The notes beneath the pieces are model-generated. The model was not told where the DNA came from. It made no database searches and saw nothing but the letters and a program-made list of their open reading frames with translations. The position numbers and the translations under genes are program-made. Below, piece by piece: positions 17,273-26,871 of a DNA stretch of 64,000 nt; the stretch's first letter is position 1, and each line of letters opens with the position of its first letter. The stretch lies in NCBI GenBank assembly GCA_910577825.1, contig CAJTOK010000005.1, forward strand, positions 28,792 through 92,791. Direction: 5' to 3'. This DNA is from an uncultured Lachnospiraceae bacterium (lineage in GTDB: Bacteria; Bacillota; Clostridia; Lachnospirales; Lachnospiraceae).

Positions 17273-19954
17273 ATGGAAAACAGGATTAAAGTAAAAATCA
17301 AGCAATGCTATGACACAGAAGAAAACTACATAACCAACAACCCTGTCCTCCTGGCGGGACAGCTGGCCTATACCAGGGATAAATACGGGGAATACAAAAT
17401 CGGGGACGGGACACATTCCTGGAATGAATTAGAATATGTAAAGAATTATTTTATTGGCACTAAAGCTGAATATACAGAAGCTAATGATGCAGGTTTAATA
17501 AGGCCTGGAATGATTATATGTATTACAGATGATAACGATTACTGCAATATCCCTGTAGATGATGAAATGGATGAAAACAGTGAACATGTAGTACTTAATA
17601 ATACTATTACAAAATATGTTAATACACATGATTTAAAAGATAACAGGTTAGCCTCTTCAAAATGTACATTTGATGGCGGGATACCTTTTGCTGGTGCTAA
17701 ATCTGTTAGCGGATCATTAGGAGATTTTTTTACAGAATCCAGGTCAGGATTTTATACTGTAGTAATGAAAGATAGTAACAATACCTGGTATAATGTAATA
17801 TCTAGCAGGCATAGGAATGGTGCTGATGATGGAAATAAATATGGATTAATGATAATGAATGCTTTTGCTGAAAATGCTGATTTAATATGGGATAAGCAGA
17901 CTGCTAATGGATGGAGAGGACAAAGAACTATATTAGATAGTGGTAATTATTCAAATAAAATAACTGCTATTAATAATCAATTATTTACCAGTAAAGGCAT
18001 GTATGTATCTAAACAGGCAGGTATAGCCGGTACACAGGGATATGTGAAATTTGCTGCTATAAAGATTAAAGCAGCATATGCTAATTATCCATGTGTATTT
18101 ATACTTAGCGGACGCGGCAGACCTGCACCAATTATAGTATCAGTCCATTATCAGTCACATACTTCAATTACTCCTGATATTACCCAGTTTCTTCAAATAG
18201 GAGATACATCTTACAATGTATATATACATAATGAAGGTAATGGAGTATGGAGTTTATATGCTCCAAAAAATGAAGCATATGGAAGAATAGATATTTTAAA
18301 TGAATATTATTCCAATGACCATTTTGAAGTAACTCATCCTGATGTTCAAGTAACAACATTACCTAGTGGATATGTTACCGCTGCTGTTGGTGGTGTTGCA
18401 GGATTTGCAAATGCATTAAGAGATTCACAAAATAACAGTACTACTACAGCAGCTTATAGCAAGGCAGGATTAGCATATAGTGAATATACATGGCTGACAG
18501 GATGGAATGGATATGAATTAAGAGCTGTAAATAAAAGCCAATATATGGGAGAAATTAGTGCCAATGGTTACTGGGGATTAGCACCTAATGGAGATGCTAA
18601 TCAATGGTGCAGAACTACTAATCAAGGTATTATTCCTTACCAAGGTGGTAACAGAGGTGGAGGACACCAGTATCTTGGTACAGATACCTGGTATTTCTTT
18701 AAGAGTTATATTGACCATATGTTTGCAGTTGATTTAGATTTATTAGGTAATATTGTATCTTCTTTAACTACTTCCACATGGTTAAACGGTAATAAAGGGA
18801 CAGCTATAATTAATTCTACAGCAGCGGGCAGTGGTTATAATTGTTTATTTAAAATGAACTCCCCAAATGGTGTATTTACAGCATCATCATACAGCGGGGA
18901 ATTTGGATTGCAGTATACTGCCAATAGTGTTATTAATGCAAATAACAATAGTACAACTAAACGGGCTGTATTACTTAATGAATCTGGAAACAGTTCATTT
19001 CCTGGACAAGTATCTGCTGCTAATTTCTCTGCCGGGGGTTCATCTGCATTTACAACGGCTACTATTACAAATCTTACAGTAAACGGGTCTATGAGATTAA
19101 AAAATAGCAGTAATTATGGAATGAAGTTAAATTTTGGTGATGGAGATTATGTTTATTTATATGAAGATGTTGATGACCATTTTATTATACATGCTGGTAA
19201 AGGTATTAAATTAGACGGAACAGTAGAAACTAGTTATATTAGGAATCCTAATGCTGCAAGTAGTGGTTCTATATATCAAACTAACGTTGGAGCATTACAA
19301 ATCAATTCTGGTGATATTCAATTGGGTGTATATAATGGATCAAATAAATCATTTAAATCAGATATTGATATTCAAATGGAATTTATGCAAAATTATATAT
19401 ATCCAAATGATAATACATATTTATTAGGTGGCAGTTCTAATCGTTGGCAACAAATATACGCTGTTACTTCTGGCATAATCACATCAGATAAAAGAGAAAA
19501 AAAAGAAATTTCTTATATATCTTCAGAATCAGAATTTGATGAAACTAAAATGGATAAAGAAAAATTCCTTGAATTTATGACGGGAATCAAACCAGTTATA
19601 TTTAAACGGATTGATGGAACAAACAACAGACCTCATCATGGTATAATAGCACAAGATTTTGAAGAATTACTACAAGAGTTAGGAATAGACCATGCTGCTT
19701 TCATTAAATCGCCAGAAACAGAAAAAATAGAAGAGAAAGATGAAAATGGTAATATAATAAATGCTTATGAAAAACCTAAAGAAAATTGTGATTACCGTTA
19801 TGGCATGAGATATGAAGAATTAGTATCAGATAATATCAAATTTTCTCAAATAACATATGAAGAAGTACAGGAATTAAAAGAAGAAAATACAATGCTAAAA
19901 GAAAATTTATCCGCACTAGAAAAGAAAGTAAGTCTGTTGCTAAATAACCTATAA
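17273..19954 (+). CDS. Tail fibre with C-terminal S74 intramolecular chaperone
   Basis: 893 residues from ATG 17273, chosen because GGAGGAAGG lies seven bases before it. Residues 25-55 repeat the anchor motif (NPVLLAGQLAY and YKIGDGTHSWNEL). The middle 650 residues are beta-rich with many Asn/Gly, as in receptor-binding shafts. The C-terminal 150 residues form a Peptidase_S74 chaperone: TSDKREKKEI with the self-cleaving Ser, KPVIFKRIDG, HHGIIAQDFEELLQ and a final coiled coil. It folds the fibre trimer and then cuts itself off. From about residue 60 the codons shift to AT-rich ones (tta, gga, ata), unlike the neighbours, suggesting a recently exchanged body. Confidence 0.88.
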   Translation: MENRIKVKIKQCYDTEENYITNNPVLLAGQLAYTRDKYGEYKIGDGTHSWNELEYVKNYFIGTKAEYTEANDAGLIRPGMIICITDDNDYCNIPVDDEMDENSEHVVLNNTITKYVNTHDLKDNRLASSKCTFDGGIPFAGAKSVSGSLGDFFTESRSGFYTVVMKDSNNTWYNVISSRHRNGADDGNKYGLMIMNAFAENADLIWDKQTANGWRGQRTILDSGNYSNKITAINNQLFTSKGMYVSKQAGIAGTQGYVKFAAIKIKAAYANYPCVFILSGRGRPAPIIVSVHYQSHTSITPDITQFLQIGDTSYNVYIHNEGNGVWSLYAPKNEAYGRIDILNEYYSNDHFEVTHPDVQVTTLPSGYVTAAVGGVAGFANALRDSQNNSTTTAAYSKAGLAYSEYTWLTGWNGYELRAVNKSQYMGEISANGYWGLAPNGDANQWCRTTNQGIIPYQGGNRGGGHQYLGTDTWYFFKSYIDHMFAVDLDLLGNIVSSLTTSTWLNGNKGTAIINSTAAGSGYNCLFKMNSPNGVFTASSYSGEFGLQYTANSVINANNNSTTKRAVLLNESGNSSFPGQVSAANFSAGGSSAFTTATITNLTVNGSMRLKNSSNYGMKLNFGDGDYVYLYEDVDDHFIIHAGKGIKLDGTVETSYIRNPNAASSGSIYQTNVGALQINSGDIQLGVYNGSNKSFKSDIDIQMEFMQNYIYPNDNTYLLGGSSNRWQQIYAVTSGIITSDKREKKEISYISSESEFDETKMDKEKFLEFMTGIKPVIFKRIDGTNNRPHHGIIAQDFEELLQELGIDHAAFIKSPETEKIEEKDENGNIINAYEKPKENCDYRYGMRYEELVSDNIKFSQITYEEVQELKEENTMLKENLSALEKKVSLLLNNL

Positions 19955-20255
19955 AGGAAGGGGGTTTTATTTTTGTCTGTAAATATCCAGACTCCAGACG
20001 GAAGGCTTCACAGGGTAGCATCCATGAATGGTACAAATGACCAGCAGGCTGCTTTACAAACAGACAGTGAACTGTCCCCTGACAGTACAAACCCGTTAAT
20101 GAACAGAGCCATATATGAACTGTTTATTAATTTGGAGAAAAGAATCAGTGCACTTGAAACTGCCAGTCCAAAATACACTGTATCATTTTCAGGGCTCCAG
20201 ATACCTGGTACAGAAAACGTACTTATCAATGGCCAGGCATTTGACACTGGTATAG

Positions 20256-20849
20256 TCATTCAACTTGAAAAAAGGAGTAAATAGCGTCATCCAAAGAAGA
20301 AAAATTATGAAGAAAATTCCGAAGAAACTTTTTCATATTAGCCCATACCTTTTCAATAGGATTCAATTCCGGGGAATATGGTGGAAGAAATATCAATGTT
20401 ATATTATTATTTCCAGCAATTTCATCCAGCTGTTTTTTACGGTGAAAAGACGCATTATCCATAACAATAACTGCATCCTCAGGAAGTACAGGCAAAAGAA
20501 TTTTTTCAAACCATCCCTCAAAAAATTCACCAGTCATTGTAGTATCATACTGCATTGGTGCAATTATTTGTTTTCCGTATTTTGCAGCAACAATATTTGT
20601 ATGTTTAAATTTTCTTCCCTTTATTTTGCCATAAACCTTCTTACCTCTTTTTGAATAAGCATATTCACGGTATAAATAACTGTTAATTCCTGTTTCATCA
20701 ATATATACAATATTTTCTTTATTGATATCTGCCGTTTTCCCAAGATATTCCTTTACCTTTTCTTCTTTTTGCTCATAGTAACGCAGTGTCTTTTTTTTCG
20801 TGTTATTCCAAGTCTTTTTATTGCTTTCCTTACTGCTTCCATACTGCAT
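20256..20849 (-). CDS. IS630 transposase, C-terminal frame (DDE catalytic)
   Basis: Catalytic domain with the DDE triad in usual form: IVYIDETGI (first Asp), AVIVMDNASFHR (second Asp) and SPELNPIEKVW (Glu). Joined to the upstream frame at the A run it reads GITRKK-TLRYYEQKEEKV without a gap. Its own ATG near 20,849 overlaps the upstream frame and lacks a ribosome site. The stop lies three bases from the left end of the element. It cuts and joins at TA sites. Confidence 0.9.
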   Translation of the reverse strand: MQYGSSKESNKKTWNNTKKKTLRYYEQKEEKVKEYLGKTADINKENIVYIDETGINSYLYREYAYSKRGKKVYGKIKGRKFKHTNIVAAKYGKQIIAPMQYDTTMTGEFFEGWFEKILLPVLPEDAVIVMDNASFHRKKQLDEIAGNNNITLIFLPPYSPELNPIEKVWANMKKFLRNFLHNFSSLDDAIYSFFQVE

Positions 20850-21103
20850 CCAAATTCTTCTGCAGTTTCTTTTAAAAAAGCATCTGGGTTTTCTTCTAAA
20901 AACAATACCAGCTTTTCCGGATCAATTTTTTTAAACCCTCTTTTTAATGGTTTATTTGATAAATCACCTGTTTCTTTATATTTTTTAACCCACTGGCTTA
21001 TTGTATTTATTCCTGCACCAAATATTTCACTTGTTTCTTTTAATGTATGTCCTGATTTATAATATTTTACTGCTCTTTCTCTTAAATCTTTACTATAACT
21101 CAT
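20753..21103 (-). CDS. IS630 transposase, N-terminal frame (DNA-binding)
   Basis: A 116-residue frame starting MSYSKDLRERAVKYYKSG, a helix-turn-helix (IFGAGINTISQWVKKY) and a second winged helix part (FGCSMEAVRKAIKRLG). These domains bind the element's ends. The frame ends soon after a run of eight A on the coding strand (20791-20798), after which the catalytic domain continues in another frame. IS630 relatives commonly make the full transposase by slippage on such a run. Confidence 0.9.
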   Translation of the reverse strand: MSYSKDLRERAVKYYKSGHTLKETSEIFGAGINTISQWVKKYKETGDLSNKPLKRGFKKIDPEKLVLFLEENPDAFLKETAEEFGCSMEAVRKAIKRLGITRKKRHCVTMSKKKKR

Positions 21104-22759
21104 ATTTACATTTTAACATATTTTCTTCCTGATTTAAAGTGGAATTAGTATATCCCGGTAACATTAACAGGTTTATCATATGGTGATAAAGTAACCATAG
21201 AAATCACATGCAAAGAAGGTTATATATTTACTGCTGCACCATCATTGGATACAGCAGGTTCCACAGGAACGTGTCCTTCCCCGGAAAAAGTCACAGCCAC
21301 CTGTCCTGGAACCAGTCCAGGAATGTATACATTAGAATTTACTGTAGAACAATCTTATGGCCCAATATCAATAAAAGGTACTGCCACTGAATTATACAGT
21401 TTCCAGTACAGGCAGTTTTTCTCTTTGGGTAACAGTATCAGTTCATTTAAAATTAATGGCATTGAAAAACCTGCCAGTACAGATTACAATACAGAATATA
21501 TACTTAAAGGAAATAAAGTAATTTTAGAAATGACAGTACCTGAAGGATATATAATTGATTCTGGTTTAACTGCTGGCAATACTCCTGATGGAACTAATAT
21601 ACCTGGGTATACAAAAACTATATCTGATGATGAAAAAACATGTACAATAGAATTTACAATGGATAAACCATACAGCAGTATGATAATCCAAAATAATGTA
21701 TATAAAGTATATACCTTAGATATACATAATGCTAATATAAGCAATATAAAGAGTATTACATTTAACGGGGATACAATTTATTCAGGTGATGGCAATACTT
21801 CTTCTATAATGGGTAATTTTGAGCTTATACAAAACCATGCTTATGATTTTATTATTACTGTAAGTGATAACTGTATATTTGATGATAACAATATGCCCTC
21901 ATTTACCCCATATGCGCCAGGACAATTGGTCCCTTCAACAAGTCTTACAAAAATAAGTAATTCAAGTGTTAAACTTGCCTTTAAAGCAACAGAAGAATAT
22001 GGTGCAGTAACACTTAATGCAGCTGCAGTTAAAGAAAAAGCAAAGATAACTTTCCACCATATAACAGGAAGCAATATTAAGTCAGCTTCAGTCAATGGAA
22101 GTGCCTGTACCGTAGCAAGCGGTGGAAGTTATATAAGCATACCAGCAACTGAATTTGATAAAGGCAGTACTGTTACTATTTCCTTAACATCTGCTGACAA
22201 TTACGCTTTTGATGGTACTACAAGATATTCAATTACTAATTATGCTGGTACTGGCAGCAGTTATCCTGTCCCATCTTGTACTACAACATATGAAAACGGC
22301 AATAAGACATGTATTATTACATTTACAGCAGATAAGGCTTATAATGCTTTGGTACTTTCTGTTTCGGCTTCAGTAAAAGTTTCATATACTACATATAAAA
22401 TATCAATACATTCTATAAATATAGGCAGCAATATAGAATCCATAACAATAAATGGAACAGCATTTACTGATTCAGCTAACAGGCCTTTAACACAACAATT
22501 ATATAGTGGGACTGCTCCATTCAGTGTTACAGAAGGTGAAGACTTAGAAATCAGCATTAAAACCAGGGCTGGGACATCATTTGCTTCAAATCCAAATATT
22601 GTAGATTATAACAGTGGGTCTGCACTGGCATCAGCCAGCCAGCAAATTCCATATTCTAATTACTATGTAGCAAAGATTTTCTATACAGTAACAGCTAACC
22701 ATATGATAATTATCAATGCTAGATAAAGTTTAACAGATATATTAACAGGATTGCCACTG

Positions 22760-22790
22760 GCAGGGATACATTTTATATCCCTGCTGTTTT
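22760..22790 (+). terminator. Rho-independent terminator after the fibre genes
   Basis: GCAGGGATA pairs with TATCCCTGC around a seven-base loop and is followed by TGTTTT. It separates the fibre block from the nuclease/tail-completion block. Confidence 0.7.
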
Positions 22791-22807
22791 AATGGAGAAG
22801 ACTAATC

Positions 22808-23299
22808 ATGCCTAAAAATGCAGGAAAAATTTTTGAGGAAGACATAAAGAAAAGCATTCCTTCTACATGCTGGCTGTACCGTCTGAGGGACAATGCCTCC
22901 TCTTTTTCAAAAGGGACTAACACAAGGTTTACAAGCAGCAACATATGTGACTATATTGTACTTGATGACCTGTCAAAAACGTTGTTCCTTTGGGAACTAA
23001 AAAGCACAAAAAACACATCAATGCCACTGGACATGATACGTGGAAACCAGATAAAAGGATTGCAGGAAGCCAGGCAGCATAACCTTGTTGCAGGCTTCCT
23101 TTTTAATTTCAGGAATGTGGATAATGACACATTTTTTATGGATATAAATAATTTTACTGCCATGTCCAGAAGTACCGGGAAAAAGTCATTCAATATAAAA
23201 GACCTTGAAAACAACAACGCAGTAAAGATAGAAAGCACCAGGAAACGTACCAGGTATACATATGACATAAAAAGCCTGGTGGACATGGTACATTTGTGA
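22808..23299 (+). CDS. RecU-like Holliday junction resolvase
   Basis: A 163-residue protein with the RecU pattern: GKIFEEDIKKSIP, YRLRDN, then ICDYIVL (catalytic Asp), FLWELKST (Glu-x-Lys), a Met/Pro-rich stalk-like NTSMPLDMIRGNQIKGL and AGFLFNFR. RecU-type PD-(D/E)xK nucleases cut four-way junctions. In phages they resolve branched DNA before packaging. The location inside the tail operon is unusual, since such genes usually sit with replication genes. A small gene follows 13 bases after the stop. Confidence 0.85.
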   Translation: MPKNAGKIFEEDIKKSIPSTCWLYRLRDNASSFSKGTNTRFTSSNICDYIVLDDLSKTLFLWELKSTKNTSMPLDMIRGNQIKGLQEARQHNLVAGFLFNFRNVDNDTFFMDINNFTAMSRSTGKKSFNIKDLENNNAVKIESTRKRTRYTYDIKSLVDMVHL

Positions 23300-23312
23300 G
23301 GTGGTTACAGGT

Positions 23313-23489
23313 ATGTATTCTTACGAAATACAAAAAATTTTAGAAACAAACGGTTACATTATAAGCCCTGGGATATACACAGAAATATGTGATACAAGCC
23401 CACAGATTAACCATATAAAATATAACCCGTACAGCAACAGCTTTATAATGGAAGCTGATGGTTACTGCTGGGACTTCACTGTGAAATAA
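23313..23489 (+). CDS. Small hypothetical protein
   Basis: A 58-residue protein. ATG 23313 is preferred to an upstream GTG because GAGGTGG is eight bases away. It is Tyr/Ile-rich with NPYSNSFIMEADGYCWDF at its end and begins MYSYEIQKILETNGY, suggesting a small alpha/beta fold. It lies between the RecU-like gene and tail genes. The function is unknown; it may work with the nuclease. Confidence 0.5.
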   Translation: MYSYEIQKILETNGYIISPGIYTEICDTSPQINHIKYNPYSNSFIMEADGYCWDFTVK

Positions 23490-23500
23490 GGAGAATATTT

Positions 23501-23842
23501 ATGTTTGGAAAAATTAAAGGATATTTTATATACAGGAAAAATGTTAAAACAGTTAAAAGGGAACTGGCGCAGACTGCTGCTAATATTCTCCCGCTGTTTG
23601 CAAAAACTACATCAGAGGCACTGGATTTAGTAAACTTCATGTCACATGTTGCAAGTGAATGCGGGAAACTGGAAGGACAGGAATTAATCTCTGCGGTTAC
23701 TGGCAGGATTGCAGACAAGCTTGAAACAGATGAAACAAGAATTTTTGAAATTATCCAGTATATTTTTACATTAGATATTAAGGATTTAAATAAGATTGTT
23801 ACAAAAGCACAGGTAGAAACTTTGGATGCAGGGGATATATAA
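23501..23842 (+). CDS. Hypothetical helical protein
   Basis: A 113-residue, almost entirely helical protein with a basic N-terminus (MFGKIKGYFIYRKNVKTVKR) and an acidic C-terminus. Its stop TAA is directly followed by the ATG of the next gene. Position before the tape measure suits a tail assembly chaperone, but no frameshift site or family motif is visible. Confidence 0.45.
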   Translation: MFGKIKGYFIYRKNVKTVKRELAQTAANILPLFAKTTSEALDLVNFMSHVASECGKLEGQELISAVTGRIADKLETDETRIFEIIQYIFTLDIKDLNKIVTKAQVETLDAGDI

Positions 23843-24271
23843 ATGGCTGTCAGATTCAGTACATCTGCTGCATTACAGCAACATTTAAACGGCGTATGTA
23901 AAAAGGCTGTTGAAGATACTGCAAAAACAGCAGGTGAAAAATTAAAAGAGTGTATAAAGGAACAGTATTATGATGACCCTGGTTTTTACCCAGAGGTATA
24001 TGAAAGGACTGGACAGTTTTTAGAACATGCTGCATACCAGTTATTGTCAGACAGTTCAGCTAAAATATATGTTGATACAGATGGTATGCACTATGGAAAT
24101 AACTTTGACCCATGGCAGGTTGTATCATGGGCTTCAGAATCAAAGCACGGGGCAGATTATTACCAGACAGACACCACGGATTTCTGGACTGTTTTTACAG
24201 GCTGGTGTAACGAAAACCTTATCAATATCCTGAAATACAACCTTAGACGGTATGGGCTGAAAACCAGGTGA
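23843..24271 (+). CDS. Putative minor tail/tail-completion protein (HK97 gp10-like)
   Basis: A 142-residue protein. The N-terminal helix (LQQHLNGVCKKAVEDTAKTAGEKLKECI), the following YERTGQFLEHAAYQL and the beta-rich DGMHYGNNFDPW segment match the general layout of HK97 gp10-type tail-completion proteins, which cap the tail at the head end. It sits just before the tape measure gene. The family call is by pattern only. Confidence 0.55.
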   Translation: MAVRFSTSAALQQHLNGVCKKAVEDTAKTAGEKLKECIKEQYYDDPGFYPEVYERTGQFLEHAAYQLLSDSSAKIYVDTDGMHYGNNFDPWQVVSWASESKHGADYYQTDTTDFWTVFTGWCNENLINILKYNLRRYGLKTR

Positions 24272-24327
24272 ATACAAAAGGCAGGAAATATTTTATTTAA
24301 AAATATATATGAAAGGGGCTCTGACTA

Positions 24328-26871
24328 ATGGAAAATTCAGACTTCCAGGTACTGCTGCAGGCAGTCATTGATGCCAGAGATGTACAGGAACAGCTGTCAA
24401 GGATTAATGATTTATCAGTACATATCAAGAAGTTAAATTTAGACCAGGCAGCAATTAACGGGTTAAGGGAACATCTGTCACAGAAAGGGATAGATTTAAA
24501 CCTTGCTTTAGGGAACAGCAGCATGGCACAGGCTTCAAAAACCGGCCAGCAGATTGGGAAATTAATTTCTGACAGCGCACAGAGGGCAATAGACAATGCC
24601 AGTTCAAAATCAATTGGGAAATACTTTAAAATTGACCCTTCCACTTCCAGCCAGTTTAATGCAGAGATGGAAAAACTGGTAAACAAGTGGACAAACGGAA
24701 GAGGGAAACTGGCTGGTGTAAAAATAAACACACGTACTTCTTTTGATGAAAATGCAGGGAAGCAGATAGAAAGGCTGCACCAGGCAACCGTAACATATAA
24801 AAATGAATTAAATGAAGTAATCCAGAAAACCATTGCATGGAGAAAGACAGGGACAGGGTTTGGTACTGATGGAAACCTGCAAGATATATATGGTTTTGCA
24901 GAAACAGCCAGCCAGTATTCAAAATCACTTGACAATGCCACAGCAAAAACAAAAAATTTTGCAGAACAGCAGAAAAAAACTGTTACAAACCTTTCCAACC
25001 AGTTAAAACAGATTTACAGGGATGCAACTGACCCAAATGCTTCAAAACCAGTAAAGGACAGTGGCAACCTGGCCAGCCTGAAAACACAGTATGACAAGGT
25101 TACTGCTGCTATCAATAAAATGGGCTCTGTTTCTGGTTCTGCTTTTTCTGATGAACAGAACAAAGTCAATACATTAATTTCAGATTTGAAAATAATGGTT
25201 AAGGAATATAAAAATGCAGAAACTGTTGCCACTTCTTTAAGAAGCAAAGACCTGGCTACAGTTAAAAGCCAGTATTCCAGCAAGCTTGATGTTTTAACTA
25301 CGAAAATGAAATCTTCTGGTGCTTATACAAAAGGGTTCCAGAACGGTGCAGACAATTTAAGGGATATACTGGCCAGTGCCACTGACGCATCCGGGCTTAC
25401 AGCATTCCTTAACGGGCTTGATAAACTTGATGCTGGTTATAAACGTGCAAAAGCATCAGCAGAAGCATTCAACCGGTCACAGAAAGTTGGCATCAACGTA
25501 TCAGGGCTGGAATCTAAGATTGCAGACTGGCAGCGCATCAGCCCTGAAATAAACAGTTTTAAAACAAATATAGATGGTGCTGGTGTCACAGTACAAAGTT
25601 TACTGGATGATTTGGGCAGGGTGGCTACACAAAGTGATTTTTCTGTTGCCAGTGCAAAAGTAAACGCATTTGGCAAGGCAGCAAAAGCCGCAGGGATTAC
25701 ACTTACTGAACTTGTTATTAATTCTGAAACTGCCACCAATAAAATAAATAAAATACAATTCCAAATTGATACTGGCGGTTATGAAGCTAAAGTAAAAACC
25801 CTTATATCCCAGACTATGCAGTGGACTGACGGGAACGGCAATGCAAGGATTAGTACAAATGCTTTAACACAGTCATTACAGAAATTATATTCTGCTTCAG
25901 ATGCACTTTCAAAAAATAATTCTGTAGAAAACCAGAAGGCACTTGTTAATGCAGAAAAAGAACTGGATACCCAGATAAAAACTGTTACCAGTTCCATACG
26001 GAGCATGAATGCGGAATTTGCCAAGGATTCTGCCATTTCATCTTTGCACAGCCAGATACAGAAATTTTATGACAACAACAGTGCAGCACACAGGAAATGG
26101 GGAAGCCAGCTAAAACAGATGCTTGCCGAAACCTCATCCGGTGCAGGGCTTACAGCCCAGAGGGTAAATGAGATAAAGGCAGCCTTTAACAATGTAACAA
26201 CTGCTGCACGCCAGGCAGGGAAAACAGGCAAAAGCTGGTTTGGGTCTTTTAAAGATGCCACTAAATTTTTAACTGGCTGGACAAGCCCTGCCTTTATAAC
26301 AATGAAAGCAGTATCAGAAGTTAAAGAAGGCATAAATACAATTAAAGAACTTGATACTGCCCTGGTAGATTTAAAGAAAACCACTTCCATGACATCAGGA
26401 CAGCTTGAAGGTTTTTACTATGATGCCAATGATACAGCCAGAAAAATGGGTGTTTCAACAAAACAGGTTATTGAACAGGCATCAGCATGGAGCAGGCTGG
26501 GTTACTCCAGTGCAGAAGCAGCAACAAAAATGGCTGAATATTCATCAATGTTTGCCACCATTTCACCTGGCATGGACTTAGATTCTGCAACTGACGGGCT
26601 TGTCAGTGTAATGAAAGCTTTTAAAATAGGCGGGAATGATGTAAGTGAAGTTGTTGACGGTATCATGTCCAAAATTAATATTGTTGGCAATACAAGGGCT
26701 TTAAGCAATTCAGACATTGTTGAATTTCTGAGGCGTTCATCTGCTGCTATGGCAGAAGCAAACAATTCACTTGAAGATACAATTGCCCTTGGCACGGCAA
26801 TAACCGAAATCACAAGGGACGCTGCCAATGCGGGACAGGTTTTGAAGACATTAAGCATGAGGATAAGAGGT
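24328..26871 (+). CDS. Tape measure protein, exon 1
   Basis: 848 codons from ATG 24328 (AAAGGGG upstream) to GGT 26869-26871, where a group I intron begins. It starts with a coiled-coil region (VQEQLSRINDLSVHIKKLNL). From about residue 665 it enters the TP901-type tape measure core (IKELDTALVDLKKTTSM, then RKMGVSTKQVIEQASAWSRL, then TLSMRIRG). It sets tail length and passes into the host on DNA entry. The frame runs 51 bases into the intron before a stop, giving a non-native tail (GQPLPPYKETC) if unspliced. Confidence 0.9.

Larger units (their letters stand above)
20253..21150 (-). mobile_element. IS630-family insertion sequence
   Basis: An 898-bp element. The ends are imperfect inverted repeats: the left end reads TAGTCATTCAACTT and the right end, reversed, reads TACTAATTCCACTT. 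Both sides have the TA dinucleotide that IS630/Tc1 elements target (20251-20252 and 21151-21152). The transposase is on the minus strand in two overlapping frames. Removal of the element exactly restores the interrupted fibre gene, which fixes its borders. Confidence 0.93.
19973..22726 (+). pseudogene. Repeat-domain tail-fibre-like gene interrupted by IS630
   Basis: Starts at TTG 19973 after GGAAGGGGG. The first 93 codons lead to ...AFDTG, where an IS sits in a TA target. Removing the IS (20253-21150) and one TA copy rejoins the frame as AFDTGIPVTLTGLSYG and restores a protein of about 617 residues. The N-terminus contains a coiled coil (MNRAIYELFINLEKRISALE). The remainder is a series of beta repeats of 75-90 residues, each with a GYIF or GYII word and a short FNG/ING turn, probably a shaft or adhesin-like fibre. 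As the DNA stands, only the first 100 residues are made, unless the IS leaves. A terminator follows at 22,760. Confidence 0.85.

Noticed and set aside
20265..20654. Plus-strand frames within the IS630 element
   Set aside because: They are mirrors of the transposase, which has a full DDE triad on the minus strand.
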